This document shows, piece by piece, positions 26,828-35,281 of a DNA stretch of 64,000 bases. The notes under the pieces are model-generated. The model ran no database searches and was not told the origin of the DNA. It was given only the letters and a program-made list of their open reading frames with translations. The translations under genes and the position numbers were made by a program. Origin of the DNA: an uncultured Bacteroidales bacterium (lineage in GTDB: Bacteria; Bacteroidota; Bacteroidia; Bacteroidales; F082); the NCBI GenBank assembly GCA_937896505.1, contig CALBNP010000104.1, forward strand, positions 16,006-80,005. Reading direction: 5' to 3'. Every line of letters begins with the position of its first letter. Within the stretch, counting starts at the first letter, position 1.

Positions 26828-28732
26828 TCAGTCCTCCAAATCAAACAAATACCCGCGTCCGTGAGCAATCATGTTAAACTCAAAAGTGAGGTAGTCGGCC
26901 ATGGTCTTTTCAAAATCGGCTTCGGTCGGGATGTCCTCGTTGAAATAATAGAACGAATGCAGCCATTCATCTTCGGCTTCAACGGTGGAAGTCACCATGA
27001 AGTCGTTGGTGGTATGCCTGCCCATCAGCCAACATTCCAGCAAAAGTTTCTTGCGTTCCTTGGATCGCTCGGTAGGCAGCAGTCCCAAATGCGGAAACAC
27101 CACAAAGCCATCATCCTTAAAGTCAATGAACTTGCTGTATTTGTTTTTCGGATGCGGACGGTGTGCGGTGAAAACTGCAATCACGGGATTGGTGCCAACG
27201 CCGTAGAAAGTCTGAGGATTCAGCGTAATCACACCTTCCAAAGTATGGTTTTCCAGAATATAGCGTTTGTCGATTTTGTCTTCCTTGGTTTTGCCTACCA
27301 TGGTGCTTTGTGGCACAATCACCACACAGCGCGCATCATCAGCTAACGAATCAAGCAAATGGCAAATGAATTTCAATTCCGTAAGTTCGGCTGTCGTCTT
27401 GTTCTTGCCTTGCGAATAAGGCGGATTCATGAAACCGACGGTGAAGTTTTTCTTTCGCAGTTCCTCGGCAGGCTGTTTCAGGAAATCGGCACAAATCAGG
27501 TTGCTTTGTCCATCGCCGCGCAAAATCATGTTGGTTGTGGCAATCGAAAACATATCGTCGCGCAACTCAATGCCATGCAAACGCTCTTTCTTTATTTTAG
27601 GCTTTTCGGAGCGGCTCGCATTTTTCAACATTCGGTGCATGGCCGCAATCAGGAAGCCGCCTGTGCCGCAACAAGGGTCGAAGACTTTGTCGGTTGGTTT
27701 CAAATCGGCCAAATCGACAAAAAGCTCCGTAATGTGTTTCGGTGTCAGCACCACGCCCAAAGTCTGACCGTCGCCGCCGCTGTAACGGATAAATTCGCCA
27801 TAGAAACGCCCCAAAACATCTTCAGGCGAATTGTTGCAAATGGCAGTGAGGATATTGGAATAAAGATATTCAGCGAAATAACGCAAGGGCGATTTGCCTA
27901 ATTTGGAACTGAACTCCGACAAATGCGGACGGTTTTTTATCAGTCGGAACTGGTCGAGAACCTTTTCCTTTTTCACTTGCGGCTGAACGTGAACACTGTC
28001 CATGTGCTTTGAGAGCGCATCAAAAATCTTGTCGCCGTCAGTCTCTCCGATCTCCTGCGAAGCCGTCAGTAGCTCCGTGTCGAAATTCTGCTCCTGCAAG
28101 GCAAGCAGGATGGCAGAAACCACCAAAGGCTTTTCCGAATCGCCCAATTGACCATAGCTACGCAAATCCTGATGCAGTTGTCCAGCACGTTTCAGAATCA
28201 CTTCCAATTCCGCCTGCTCTACAGTCTTGCTGCCTAAGACCTCGGTGCGATAATAATTGGTGATTTTTTCAGCCGTAAAGTTCTCAAAACTCTTGACTTT
28301 CTTGAGAATCTGATAGCCGTTTTCGCTCACGAAAATAGGACGGATAATGATTCTTTCTTCCTGCGTCCCCGAACAGCCAAAGGCAAAGACCTTTTTGAAA
28401 TGCGTCTTTTCGATGATATTCAGGGCATAATATAAGGCACCGTTTTCAGCATAGTCGGTCACGCTCGATGTATCCATCAGAAGCGTGTCCTCCTTTTCGT
28501 TCATGTATTTTGCCTGCTTCGTTTGGTCGGCCTTATCCTCGATGACGATGATAAACTCCCCCGACTGGGCGACAAATTCCGGGAATCCGTTTTTACCCGT
28601 TCCGCGTTTCGAAGATGTCTTGAGGGCTTTATTGATTTCCACTATCTGGCTGCCATTCATCGTAAAATCGAGGCCAGCGTTTGTGAGCAATTCCGCCACA
28701 ATGAAATCGGTTTTCTTTTCGTAATCAGTCAT
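26828..28732 (-). CDS. Type IIB (BcgI-like) restriction-modification subunit
   Basis: 634-residue fused endonuclease-methyltransferase. The N-terminal PD-(D/E)xK nuclease region shows GFPEFVAQSGEFIIVIEDKAD (Glu of PE, then ExK as EDK). A helical domain and a gamma-type N6-adenine methyltransferase follow: motif I FDPCCGTGGFLIA, motif IV MNPPYSQ. BcgI-like A subunits are about 637 residues with the same order, and the small partner gene fits the B subunit. No separate hsdR is present or needed. A plain HsdM is the alternative, but the N-terminal nuclease motif argues against it. Confidence 0.85.
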   Translation of the reverse strand: MTDYEKKTDFIVAELLTNAGLDFTMNGSQIVEINKALKTSSKRGTGKNGFPEFVAQSGEFIIVIEDKADQTKQAKYMNEKEDTLLMDTSSVTDYAENGALYYALNIIEKTHFKKVFAFGCSGTQEERIIIRPIFVSENGYQILKKVKSFENFTAEKITNYYRTEVLGSKTVEQAELEVILKRAGQLHQDLRSYGQLGDSEKPLVVSAILLALQEQNFDTELLTASQEIGETDGDKIFDALSKHMDSVHVQPQVKKEKVLDQFRLIKNRPHLSEFSSKLGKSPLRYFAEYLYSNILTAICNNSPEDVLGRFYGEFIRYSGGDGQTLGVVLTPKHITELFVDLADLKPTDKVFDPCCGTGGFLIAAMHRMLKNASRSEKPKIKKERLHGIELRDDMFSIATTNMILRGDGQSNLICADFLKQPAEELRKKNFTVGFMNPPYSQGKNKTTAELTELKFICHLLDSLADDARCVVIVPQSTMVGKTKEDKIDKRYILENHTLEGVITLNPQTFYGVGTNPVIAVFTAHRPHPKNKYSKFIDFKDDGFVVFPHLGLLPTERSKERKKLLLECWLMGRHTTNDFMVTSTVEAEDEWLHSFYYFNEDIPTEADFEKTMADYLTFEFNMIAHGRGYLFDLED

Positions 28733-29123
28733 TTTTCCTTGCTTTTTTCAACGGATTTTCAATTCAAAGCTATTTGGAAACAAAAATAAGTAAAATAGTT
28801 CAAAGAAAAGGATAAAAGTTCAAGAATATTGAATTTTGATATTAAGATGGAATGAATCAGCAATCCGATTCGGAAAGCCCAAGGCTCGCATTTTCCGTTT
28901 TCAAGCCTTACTCCTGCCCTCAACACAATACCGTGGCTGTGATTTATTTAGCATATATATACCATATATTTACCCTTTATTTAGGTTTAAGATGTAAATA
29001 TATGGCAATTTTATCGTTTGTATATCGTCAGGGCAACATTGTCCCGTTGCCTTGGCTTCCCAAATTCTTATGTTAGTATTTCCTTCCATTTCCTTATCTT
29101 TGCAGCCAAATTATCAGTCTTCA
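28733..29123. other. Divergent intergenic region between RM system and tex
   Basis: About 390 bp without a convincing gene. It holds a minus-strand -7 element TATTTTTG (28781..28788) for the RM operon and a plus-strand -7 element TATCTTTG (29095..29102) for tex. A short open frame from 28852 is low-complexity and AT-rich and is not supported as a gene. Base composition falls sharply here, marking the edge of the accessory island. Confidence 0.5.
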
Positions 29124-31259
29124 ATGGATAACACTCTCGATTTCAGCATACAGATAGCGCAGGAATTGGCGCTGTCGCAGCATCATGTGGCCAATGTCAT
29201 CCGCCTTTTGGACGAAGGAGCCACCATCCCTTTCATCGCCCGCTATCGCAAGGAGATGACGGGCACCATGGACGAGGAAAAAGTGGCCGCCGTGCAAAAA
29301 CGCCTCGAACAGCTCAGCGAACTTCAGAAACGCAAGGAAAGCGTTCTCGCCTCCATCGAGGAACAAGGCAAACTGACCGATGAGCTAAGGCAAAAGATAT
29401 TGAACGCCAAGAACTTGCAGGAAGTCGAAGACTTGTATCTTCCGTACAAGCCCAAGCGCCGCACGCGTGCCGCCATCGCTCGCGAGAAAGGCCTCGAGCC
29501 TCTCGCAGCACAAATCATGGCCCAAAACATCGATTTCGTGGACAAGGTCGCCCGCCGTTATGTTGACGTCAATAAAGGTGTCGCCAACACCGACGAAGCC
29601 CTTGAAGGAGCCAAGGACATCATGGCCGAATGGGTGTCGGAAAACATCAACGGGCGCAACCGCATCCGCAAGATCTTCCATCTGCAAGGCGACATCAGCT
29701 CGTCGGTGGTGAAAGGCAAGGAAGAGGAAGGCAAGACCTATCAGCAATATTTCGACTTCAGCGAGCCTATCTCGCAAGCACCGTCACATCGTCTGTTGGC
29801 GCTTTTCCGCGCCGAAGACGAAGGCATGCTGAAGGTGAAAATCAAGGTGGACGACGACTTTGTGCTCAATTCGCTGGAGAGCATCTTCATAAAGAACGAC
29901 AACGAATCGTCGGAATTGGTGCGCGACGCCATCGCCGACTCGTGGAAACGCCTCTTGGAGCCTTCCATCGAGACCGAGATACGCGCTTATTATAAGGAGA
30001 AAGCCGACGAGACCGCCATCAAGGTGTTCGCCGAAAACCTGAAGCAGCTTCTTCTGGCGGCACCCATGGGCCAGAAACGCGTGTTGGCCATCGACCCAGG
30101 CTTCCGTACAGGGTGTAAAGTGGTGGTCCTCAGCGAGACAGGTGCCTTGCTGCACAACGAGACCATCTACCCTCACCCACCCAAGTCGGACACCGTCGGG
30201 GCCATCAGAAAGATAAAGAGTCTCGTTGACGCCTATCGCATCAAGGTCATCGCCATCGGGAACGGGACCGCAGGACGCGAAACCGAGGATTTCATCAAGA
30301 GCATCAAGTTCGACCGCGACCTCATGGCCGTCATGGTGAGCGAAAGCGGTGCTTCGGTCTATTCCGCCTCGAAGATTGCCCGCGACGAGTTCCCTAACTA
30401 CGACATCACCGTGCGTGGTGCCGTCAGCATCGGTCGCCGACTCATGGACCCCTTGGCCGAGCTGGTGAAGATTGACCCGAAATCAATCGGCGTGGGCCAG
30501 TATCAACACGATGTGAACCAGAAACTTCTTGGCGAGAGCCTCGACCAGACCGTGGAGAGCTGCGTGAATGCCGTTGGCGTCGAACTCAATACGGCCAGCG
30601 AGCAACTGTTGTCGTATGTCAGCGGCGTCGGACCTCAACTGGCTGCCAACATCATCCAATACCGCGAGGAGAACGGCGGCTTCAAGAACCGCAAGCAGCT
30701 GCACGACGTGCCACGCCTCGGCAACAAGGCCTTCGAGCAATGCGCGGGATTCCTGCGCATCCATAATGGCGAAAATCCCTTAGACCAAAGTGCGGTTCAC
30801 CCCGAGAGTTACCATATCGTCGAAAAGATGGCCAAGAAACTGAATGTCAAGGTTGTGGATTTGATTGGCAACAAGGAACTCATCGCGAAAATCAATCCGA
30901 AGGACTTCATCGAAGCCGATTTTGGACTTGAGACCATCACCGATATTTTGAGCGAACTGGAAAAACCTGGTCGTGACCCACGCAAGTCCTTCGAGGCCTT
31001 TGAGTTCGACAAGAACATCCGCACTATCAACGATTTGCGCGAAGGTATGACGCTGAACGGCATCGTCACCAACATCACCGCCTTTGGCGCCTTCGTTGAC
31101 ATCGGCGTACACCAAGACGGCTTGGTCCACATCAGCCAAATCTGCGACCACTACATCAAGGACCCGAACGAGGTGCTCCACCTCAACCAGAAAGTCCGCG
31201 TGAAAGTGAGCGGCGTGGATGTCGATAGGAAACGCATCAGCCTGACCATGAAACTGTAA
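29124..31259 (+). CDS. tex: Tex family RNA-binding transcription accessory protein
   Basis: 711-residue protein with the full Tex layout. N-terminal helical region (TIPFIARYRKEMTGTMDEEK), YqgF/RNase H-like domain (LAIDPGFRTGCKVVVLSETG), helix-hairpin-helix motifs (NRKQLHDVPRLGNKAFEQCAGFL) and a C-terminal S1 domain (GMTLNGIVTNITAFGAFVDI, then GVHQDGLVHISQI). Tex binds nucleic acid and influences transcription. The frame extends to an ATG-less upstream region; the ATG at 29124, 22 bp after the -7 element, is chosen. Confidence 0.95.
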   Translation: MDNTLDFSIQIAQELALSQHHVANVIRLLDEGATIPFIARYRKEMTGTMDEEKVAAVQKRLEQLSELQKRKESVLASIEEQGKLTDELRQKILNAKNLQEVEDLYLPYKPKRRTRAAIAREKGLEPLAAQIMAQNIDFVDKVARRYVDVNKGVANTDEALEGAKDIMAEWVSENINGRNRIRKIFHLQGDISSSVVKGKEEEGKTYQQYFDFSEPISQAPSHRLLALFRAEDEGMLKVKIKVDDDFVLNSLESIFIKNDNESSELVRDAIADSWKRLLEPSIETEIRAYYKEKADETAIKVFAENLKQLLLAAPMGQKRVLAIDPGFRTGCKVVVLSETGALLHNETIYPHPPKSDTVGAIRKIKSLVDAYRIKVIAIGNGTAGRETEDFIKSIKFDRDLMAVMVSESGASVYSASKIARDEFPNYDITVRGAVSIGRRLMDPLAELVKIDPKSIGVGQYQHDVNQKLLGESLDQTVESCVNAVGVELNTASEQLLSYVSGVGPQLAANIIQYREENGGFKNRKQLHDVPRLGNKAFEQCAGFLRIHNGENPLDQSAVHPESYHIVEKMAKKLNVKVVDLIGNKELIAKINPKDFIEADFGLETITDILSELEKPGRDPRKSFEAFEFDKNIRTINDLREGMTLNGIVTNITAFGAFVDIGVHQDGLVHISQICDHYIKDPNEVLHLNQKVRVKVSGVDVDRKRISLTMKL

Positions 31260-31328
31260 TTCTTCCTATATTTGCAGCGTTTTTGCAATAATTGACAACT
31301 GGATTCGTTATAATTGAAACTCATAGCT

Positions 31329-32183
31329 ATGAATAAAATTAGACTTTTCATAATTGCCTTGGTCGTTTCACTTGCAGTTTTGCCCGCCACATTGAATGCG
31401 CAAATCGTCAAAGGTGAAGTGTTTTTCGGTGGCAACGCAAGCCAAGTGGATGGAGATGAATGCTTTGGCTACAAGAAGATTGGATTCCATGCCGGTGCAG
31501 GCGCCCTCATCCCTATCACCAATTGGTTAGACGTAGGTCTTGAGGTCCTTTTCAACCAAAAGGGAGCCTACAAACGCGATTCGATCACCTACGGCAATGC
31601 TTTCCCACATGCCTATAACCTTACCCTTAACTACGCGGAAGTGCCTGTAATGGTGTATTTTACCGACAAGGAGAAGGTCTCTTTCGGCATCGGTGCTTCC
31701 TACGGGCGTGTGGTTGGCATCAAGGAACTCGTTGACCGTCAGCCGTCACAATACAAAGACTATGGCGACGTGGGCATTGGCCTTGGCGATGGACAGCTGC
31801 ATTGGAAAAACGGCTTCAATGGCCCCGATTTGAGCAAGGTTAACGACATCGATCAATTGGCCGAAATCGTTTATGGAGCAGGCTTCCCCGATACCATTAA
31901 CATCGCTGCTGTCGTGGCCAACTCATGCACCTATCGTCCCCGCGATTTCAACATTTGTGCCGATTTGAGGTTCCGTGTCTGGGAAGGCATCCATGTCGAA
32001 TTGCGCTACCAATATTCTCTGGCACCGATTCGCACTCGTCTGTTCTACCAGAATGCAACCGAGACGTTGGCCATGAAGGTTAGACAGCAATACAACAATT
32101 CAATCACGCTCCGTGTGGTGTATATCTTCAACGAACACCGTAGCAAAGGCAACAAGGCCGAAATGAAGGCCAAACAACAATAA
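31329..32183 (+). CDS. Porin-family outer-membrane beta-barrel protein
   Basis: 284-residue protein with a signal peptide (MNKIRLFIIALVVSLAVLPA, cleaved near LNAQ) and repeating amphipathic strands typical of the PorT/OMP_b-brl_2 family: GFHAGAGALIPITNWLDVGLEVLF, LNYAEVPVMVYF, FGIGASYGRVVG, FNICADLRFRVWEGIHVELRYQYSL, and a last strand ITLRVVYIF. Its role may be structural or in T9SS-related assembly, but this is not resolvable here. A -7 element TATATTTG is at 31267..31274, and the ATG at 31329 begins the signal peptide. Confidence 0.8.
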   Translation: MNKIRLFIIALVVSLAVLPATLNAQIVKGEVFFGGNASQVDGDECFGYKKIGFHAGAGALIPITNWLDVGLEVLFNQKGAYKRDSITYGNAFPHAYNLTLNYAEVPVMVYFTDKEKVSFGIGASYGRVVGIKELVDRQPSQYKDYGDVGIGLGDGQLHWKNGFNGPDLSKVNDIDQLAEIVYGAGFPDTINIAAVVANSCTYRPRDFNICADLRFRVWEGIHVELRYQYSLAPIRTRLFYQNATETLAMKVRQQYNNSITLRVVYIFNEHRSKGNKAEMKAKQQ

Positions 32184-32186
32184 TTT

Positions 32187-32268
32187 GTTGTAGAGACGCG
32201 CCATGGCGCGTCTTTGTATCAATTCGTAATTCACAATTAGGAGACGCGCCATGGCGCGTCTCTACAAG
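32187..32268. repeat. REP-like palindrome pair (P1/P2)
   Basis: Two copies of a 20-bp palindrome, AGACGCGCCATGGCGCGTCT, at 32194..32213 and 32242..32261, head to head. The outer arms are GTAGAG on the left and CTCTAC on the right; the 28-nt spacer is unrelated. It lies between the porin and trmN6 stop codons and could end both transcripts. Confidence 0.9.
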
Positions 32269-32269
32269 G

Positions 32270-32980
32270 TTAACCTAAATAGAAATCCTTTAAGAATTCA
32301 TTGTATTGCGAGGTGAAACATCCGTTTAGTTGACGGATTGTAAATGTTTCTTTTACAATATTTTCTGTTGGGCGAAATCCCAATTCCATATTCATCCGAT
32401 TAGGTTCTTTTCCTTCAACGGGAATGATTTCCATCGTTTTCTGCAAATGTAACCCGACATCATCAGCTGCTTTCAGGAATGCCACCGATTCGGTGACGGG
32501 CAGCACAACGGCGAAACGGCCATCGGTTTGTAGCAAACGCGATGCTGCTTCGCACAAATCACTAAAAGTCAACGAAATATCTGTGTGTCGGGCTTGATTC
32601 TTGCGGTCGGCCTCACATTTGAAGGAATTGATGAAGAAAGGAGGGTTGGAGACAATCAAGTCGAAGCGTTGGTCGGACTGGAAAGTCTTGATATCCGCAC
32701 AGATGGCTTGCAAACTATCGCGCCATTGCGAAGCCATAAAATTCTCCGTGGCCTCGGCGATGGAAGCCTCGTCCAAATCGATTCCCACTACCCTGCTTAC
32801 GCCTTTCTGCATCAGCATCAAGGGCAAGATGCCGCAGCCGGTGCCAATGTCGAGACACGAGTCGGTAGGTTTCGCTTTCACCCAACGGCCGAGCAGCACA
32901 GCGTCGGTGCCCACTTTCATCGTCGAACGGTGGTGATAGAGGCTGAAGTGCTTGAAATGGAATGGACGTTGGTCGGACAT
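32270..32980 (-). CDS. trmN6: tRNA1(Val) A37 N6-methyltransferase (TrmN6/YfiC type)
   Basis: 236-residue class I methyltransferase. SAM-binding motif CLDIGTGCGILPLMLMQ, acidic motif VVGIDLDEASI, catalytic NPPF motif VSNPPFFINSF, and MKVGTDAVLLG near the N-terminus, typical of YfiC-type tRNA methyltransferases. It was probably once adjacent to rimM on the same strand; the four-helix-bundle cassette now separates them. Confidence 0.85.
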   Translation of the reverse strand: MSDQRPFHFKHFSLYHHRSTMKVGTDAVLLGRWVKAKPTDSCLDIGTGCGILPLMLMQKGVSRVVGIDLDEASIAEATENFMASQWRDSLQAICADIKTFQSDQRFDLIVSNPPFFINSFKCEADRKNQARHTDISLTFSDLCEAASRLLQTDGRFAVVLPVTESVAFLKAADDVGLHLQKTMEIIPVEGKEPNRMNMELGFRPTENIVKETFTIRQLNGCFTSQYNEFLKDFYLG

Positions 32981-32994
32981 GGTGTTTGTTTTTT

Positions 32995-33034
32995 TAAGCC
33001 GTAAGCTTTAAGCTTTAAGCTATAAGCTTGTGGC
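32995..33034. repeat. AGCTTA-rich inverted repeat, left end of cassette
   Basis: Runs of TAAGCTT/AAGCTTTAAGC motifs whose reverse complement shares the 15-mer CAAGCTTATAGCTTA with the repeat at 33455..33493. It begins 15 bp upstream of the trmN6 start codon. Confidence 0.8.
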
Positions 33035-33053
33035 TGAACTGCTATCCCGCGCT

Positions 33054-33407
33054 TTATTTTTTGAGTTTGTCAATTAGTGAGCCGAGCATTGCTTTGATTT
33101 CTTTGACTTCTTTGTCTAAATCTTGAAAGGATTGTTTATTGATGAATTGCAAATCCAATGACAACAGCAATTCTTCTTCGACTTCAGATGCAGATCCAGC
33201 CGCAACGTCAAGAAAATAAGCAAATTCCGAATCGGTTCTTCTTCCACAGCCTTCTGCGATATTAATAGGAATGGATGTTGATGCTCGACGAATTTGCGAA
33301 GTCATTCCGAAAATTTCGTCTTTAGGAAATTTCTTTGAAATACGATAAACCTGCAAAGAAAACGCGTGAGCACGTTGCCAAACTATAAAATTATGAAAGT
33401 CTCTCAT
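33054..33407 (-). CDS. Four-helix-bundle protein (23S rRNA intervening-sequence protein family)
   Basis: 117-residue protein of the S23/four-helix-bundle family: FHNFIVWQRAHAFSLQVYRI, FPKDEIFGMTSQIRRASTSIP, NIAEGCGRRTDSEFAYFLDVA, then a Glu-rich helix and a Lys-rich end. Family members are encoded inside 23S rRNA intervening sequences or as stand-alone genes and resemble the Avd accessory of diversity-generating retroelements; the function is unknown. Here the gene is framed by inverted repeats and separates two housekeeping genes. Confidence 0.9.
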   Translation of the reverse strand: MRDFHNFIVWQRAHAFSLQVYRISKKFPKDEIFGMTSQIRRASTSIPINIAEGCGRRTDSEFAYFLDVAAGSASEVEEELLLSLDLQFINKQSFQDLDKEVKEIKAMLGSLIDKLKK

Positions 33408-33454
33408 ATCAATAAATTGTCAAATAAATACCATTGCTATCAAATATCAAAAAT

Positions 33455-33493
33455 CCAAGCTTATAGCTTATTGCTTAAAGCTTTAAGCTAACC
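33455..33493. repeat. AGCTTA-rich inverted repeat, right end of cassette
   Basis: Inverted partner of 32995..33034. It overlaps the rimM stop codon (TAG on the minus strand, 33488..33490), so the cassette boundary lies at the very end of rimM. Confidence 0.8.
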
Positions 33494-34012
33494 TAAATAC
33501 ATATCAATCAACCCCTCAGGAGCCTTCACATAAAGCGTTTTCTTATCGCGATCCACCTTTTGTATGACCTCGTCGAGAATCGGAATCAGGATTTCCTTTT
33601 TGCCTTTCATGATCTGTAGGATGGCTTGCGTCGGATATTCGAGCACCTCTTGGATGGGACCCAACTCGCCTTTTTCGGCATCGATGACCATAAAGCCAGT
33701 CACTTCATGATAGTAGAATTGCTTGCCAGAGAGTTTCGGCAACATCTCCAAAGGCAGATAAACCGACTTGCCCACCAGATTCTGTGCAGCTTCCACCGTC
33801 TTCACGTCTTGCACCGTGATGAAGAACTTGTCGCCACTCATGACAATCTTTTCGATGAAGAATGGCGTCAGCACCTTATTAATTTCAAGGAAGAAATGTT
33901 TCAGGTTGGTGTAAGCCGATGGGTCGTCGGCTTCCACTTTCAGTGTGATTTCGCCTTTTATGCCGTGCGTTTTGGCAATTCGGCCCAAATAAAAGCAGTC
34001 GTCTTTTTTCAT
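33488..34012 (-). CDS. rimM: 16S rRNA processing protein RimM
   Basis: 174-residue ribosome maturation factor for the 30S head. The N-terminal RimM domain shows CFYLGRIAKTHGIKGEITLKVE and the C-terminal PRC-barrel shows FYYHEVTGFMVIDAEKGELGPI, QEVLEYP, EILIPILDEVIQKVD. The frame can be extended to 34084, but that would cross the promoter region; MKKDDCFYLG is the natural start. The last codons are shared with the flanking repeat of the four-helix-bundle cassette. Confidence 0.93.
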   Translation of the reverse strand: MKKDDCFYLGRIAKTHGIKGEITLKVEADDPSAYTNLKHFFLEINKVLTPFFIEKIVMSGDKFFITVQDVKTVEAAQNLVGKSVYLPLEMLPKLSGKQFYYHEVTGFMVIDAEKGELGPIQEVLEYPTQAILQIMKGKKEILIPILDEVIQKVDRDKKTLYVKAPEGLIDMYLG

Positions 34013-34028
34013 TGTTTCGTTATTTTGT

Positions 34029-34045
34029 GCAAAAATAGTATTTTT
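34029..34045. promoter_or_regulatory. Palindromic back-to-back -7 elements for rimM and the transporter gene
   Basis: CAAAAATAGTATTTTTG is a perfect palindrome around one central G. It is TATTTTTG on the minus strand (34029..34036), 16 bp before the rimM ATG, and TATTTTTG on the plus strand (34038..34045), 21 bp before the transporter ATG. Clear -33 elements are not seen. Confidence 0.6.
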
Positions 34046-34066
34046 GCCGCTCAATTTTGAAACGAC

Positions 34067-35272
34067 ATGCACGATTTTCTCCATTTGTTCATAGATGTGC
34101 TGAGAAACAGCATCTTAATCACGGGTTTGGTCATCATCATGATGTTGATGCTCGAATATATCAACATCAACTCGCAAGGCAAGCTGTTTGGCAGGTTACG
34201 CAAGAACCGTTTCGGGCAGGTAGTCTTGGGTGCGGGTTTGGGCATTATCCCTGGTTGCATGGGCGGTTTTGCCGCTGTATCGATGTATTCACATAAACTG
34301 TTGAGCTTCGGAGCTTTAGTGGCTATGATGATTGCCTCATCGGGCGACGAAGCCTTTGTGATGCTCGCCATGATTCCAAAGCAGGCCCTTATCTTGTCAG
34401 GCATCTTGTTTGTCGTGGCTATTGCAACGGGCTGGCTGGTCGATCGTTTCAAGAAAGCACCGAATGAGTCGCATCCCAATTGCGAGGAAGGCTATCAGAT
34501 TCACGATGAAGACCATCACCACGAAGGCGCAAAGGCTGCCAACGACGAGAAACCGACTTGGCGCAACATGAAGCACGCTTCGGCCGAGCGCATCGCCTTG
34601 CTGTTGGGTGTCTTGCTTTTCATCTTTGCCCTCGGTTTCGGTATGCTGGAGCATGAACACGACCACGAAGGCCATGCCCACGACACCGAAATGGTCGTTG
34701 ACCACGAACACGAAGGTCATGCCCATCTCGACGAACACATTGCTCCACAGTCAATTGAGCCTGCCGCACACGAAGAACATCACCACGAATCGCATCTTAA
34801 CATCTTTGACGAGCGTTGGATGAATATCGTTTTCGCCATCATCAGCCTGCTGGTGGTCTATTTCATCGCCACCACGAGCGAACACATCATTAAGGAGCAC
34901 CTTTGGGACCACATCATCCGCAAGCATTTCCTCAGCATCTTCCTCTGGACTTTCGGTGCCTTGCTGCTTATCGAAATCGGTTTGCATTACTTCGACATCG
35001 AGTCGTGGATTAGCACAAACATTCTGTGGATGATACTATTTGCAGTCTTGGTGGGCATCATTCCCGAGTCGGGACCGCACATGCTTTTCGTCACCCTGTT
35101 TGCATCGGGCGTGGTGCCGTTCTCGGTCTTGTTGGCTTCTAGCATCTCTCAAGACGGCCATGCCTCGCTCCCACTCCTCGCCGAAAGCAAGAAGAGTTTC
35201 GTCATCGCTAAGGTCATCAACGCTTTAGTGGCGGCCTTGTGCGGATATGTCTGCTATTTTGTGGGGTTCTAG
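34067..35272 (+). CDS. Putative heavy-metal/manganese transporter (ArsP_2-like, 10 TM)
   Basis: 401-residue polytopic membrane protein. It has two similar halves, each with a Gly/Pro motif in a membrane helix (LGAGLGIIPGCMGGFAAVSMY; LVGIIPESGPHMLFV) followed by a polar pore-like segment (ASSGDEAFVMLAMIP; ASSISQDGHASLPLL). The central cytoplasmic loops are strikingly rich in His/Asp/Glu (HDEDHHHEG; EHEHDHEGHAHD), consistent with divalent metal binding. This matches the putative 10-TM metal exporter family annotated as arsenic or manganese efflux; the real substrate is uncertain. Confidence 0.75.
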   Translation: MHDFLHLFIDVLRNSILITGLVIIMMLMLEYININSQGKLFGRLRKNRFGQVVLGAGLGIIPGCMGGFAAVSMYSHKLLSFGALVAMMIASSGDEAFVMLAMIPKQALILSGILFVVAIATGWLVDRFKKAPNESHPNCEEGYQIHDEDHHHEGAKAANDEKPTWRNMKHASAERIALLLGVLLFIFALGFGMLEHEHDHEGHAHDTEMVVDHEHEGHAHLDEHIAPQSIEPAAHEEHHHESHLNIFDERWMNIVFAIISLLVVYFIATTSEHIIKEHLWDHIIRKHFLSIFLWTFGALLLIEIGLHYFDIESWISTNILWMILFAVLVGIIPESGPHMLFVTLFASGVVPFSVLLASSISQDGHASLPLLAESKKSFVIAKVINALVAALCGYVCYFVGF

Positions 35273-35281
35273 GATTTGCTT

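Noticed and set aside
28852..29076. Small frame in front of tex
   Set aside because: Low-complexity hydrophobic sequence with no family features, in an AT-rich promoter region.
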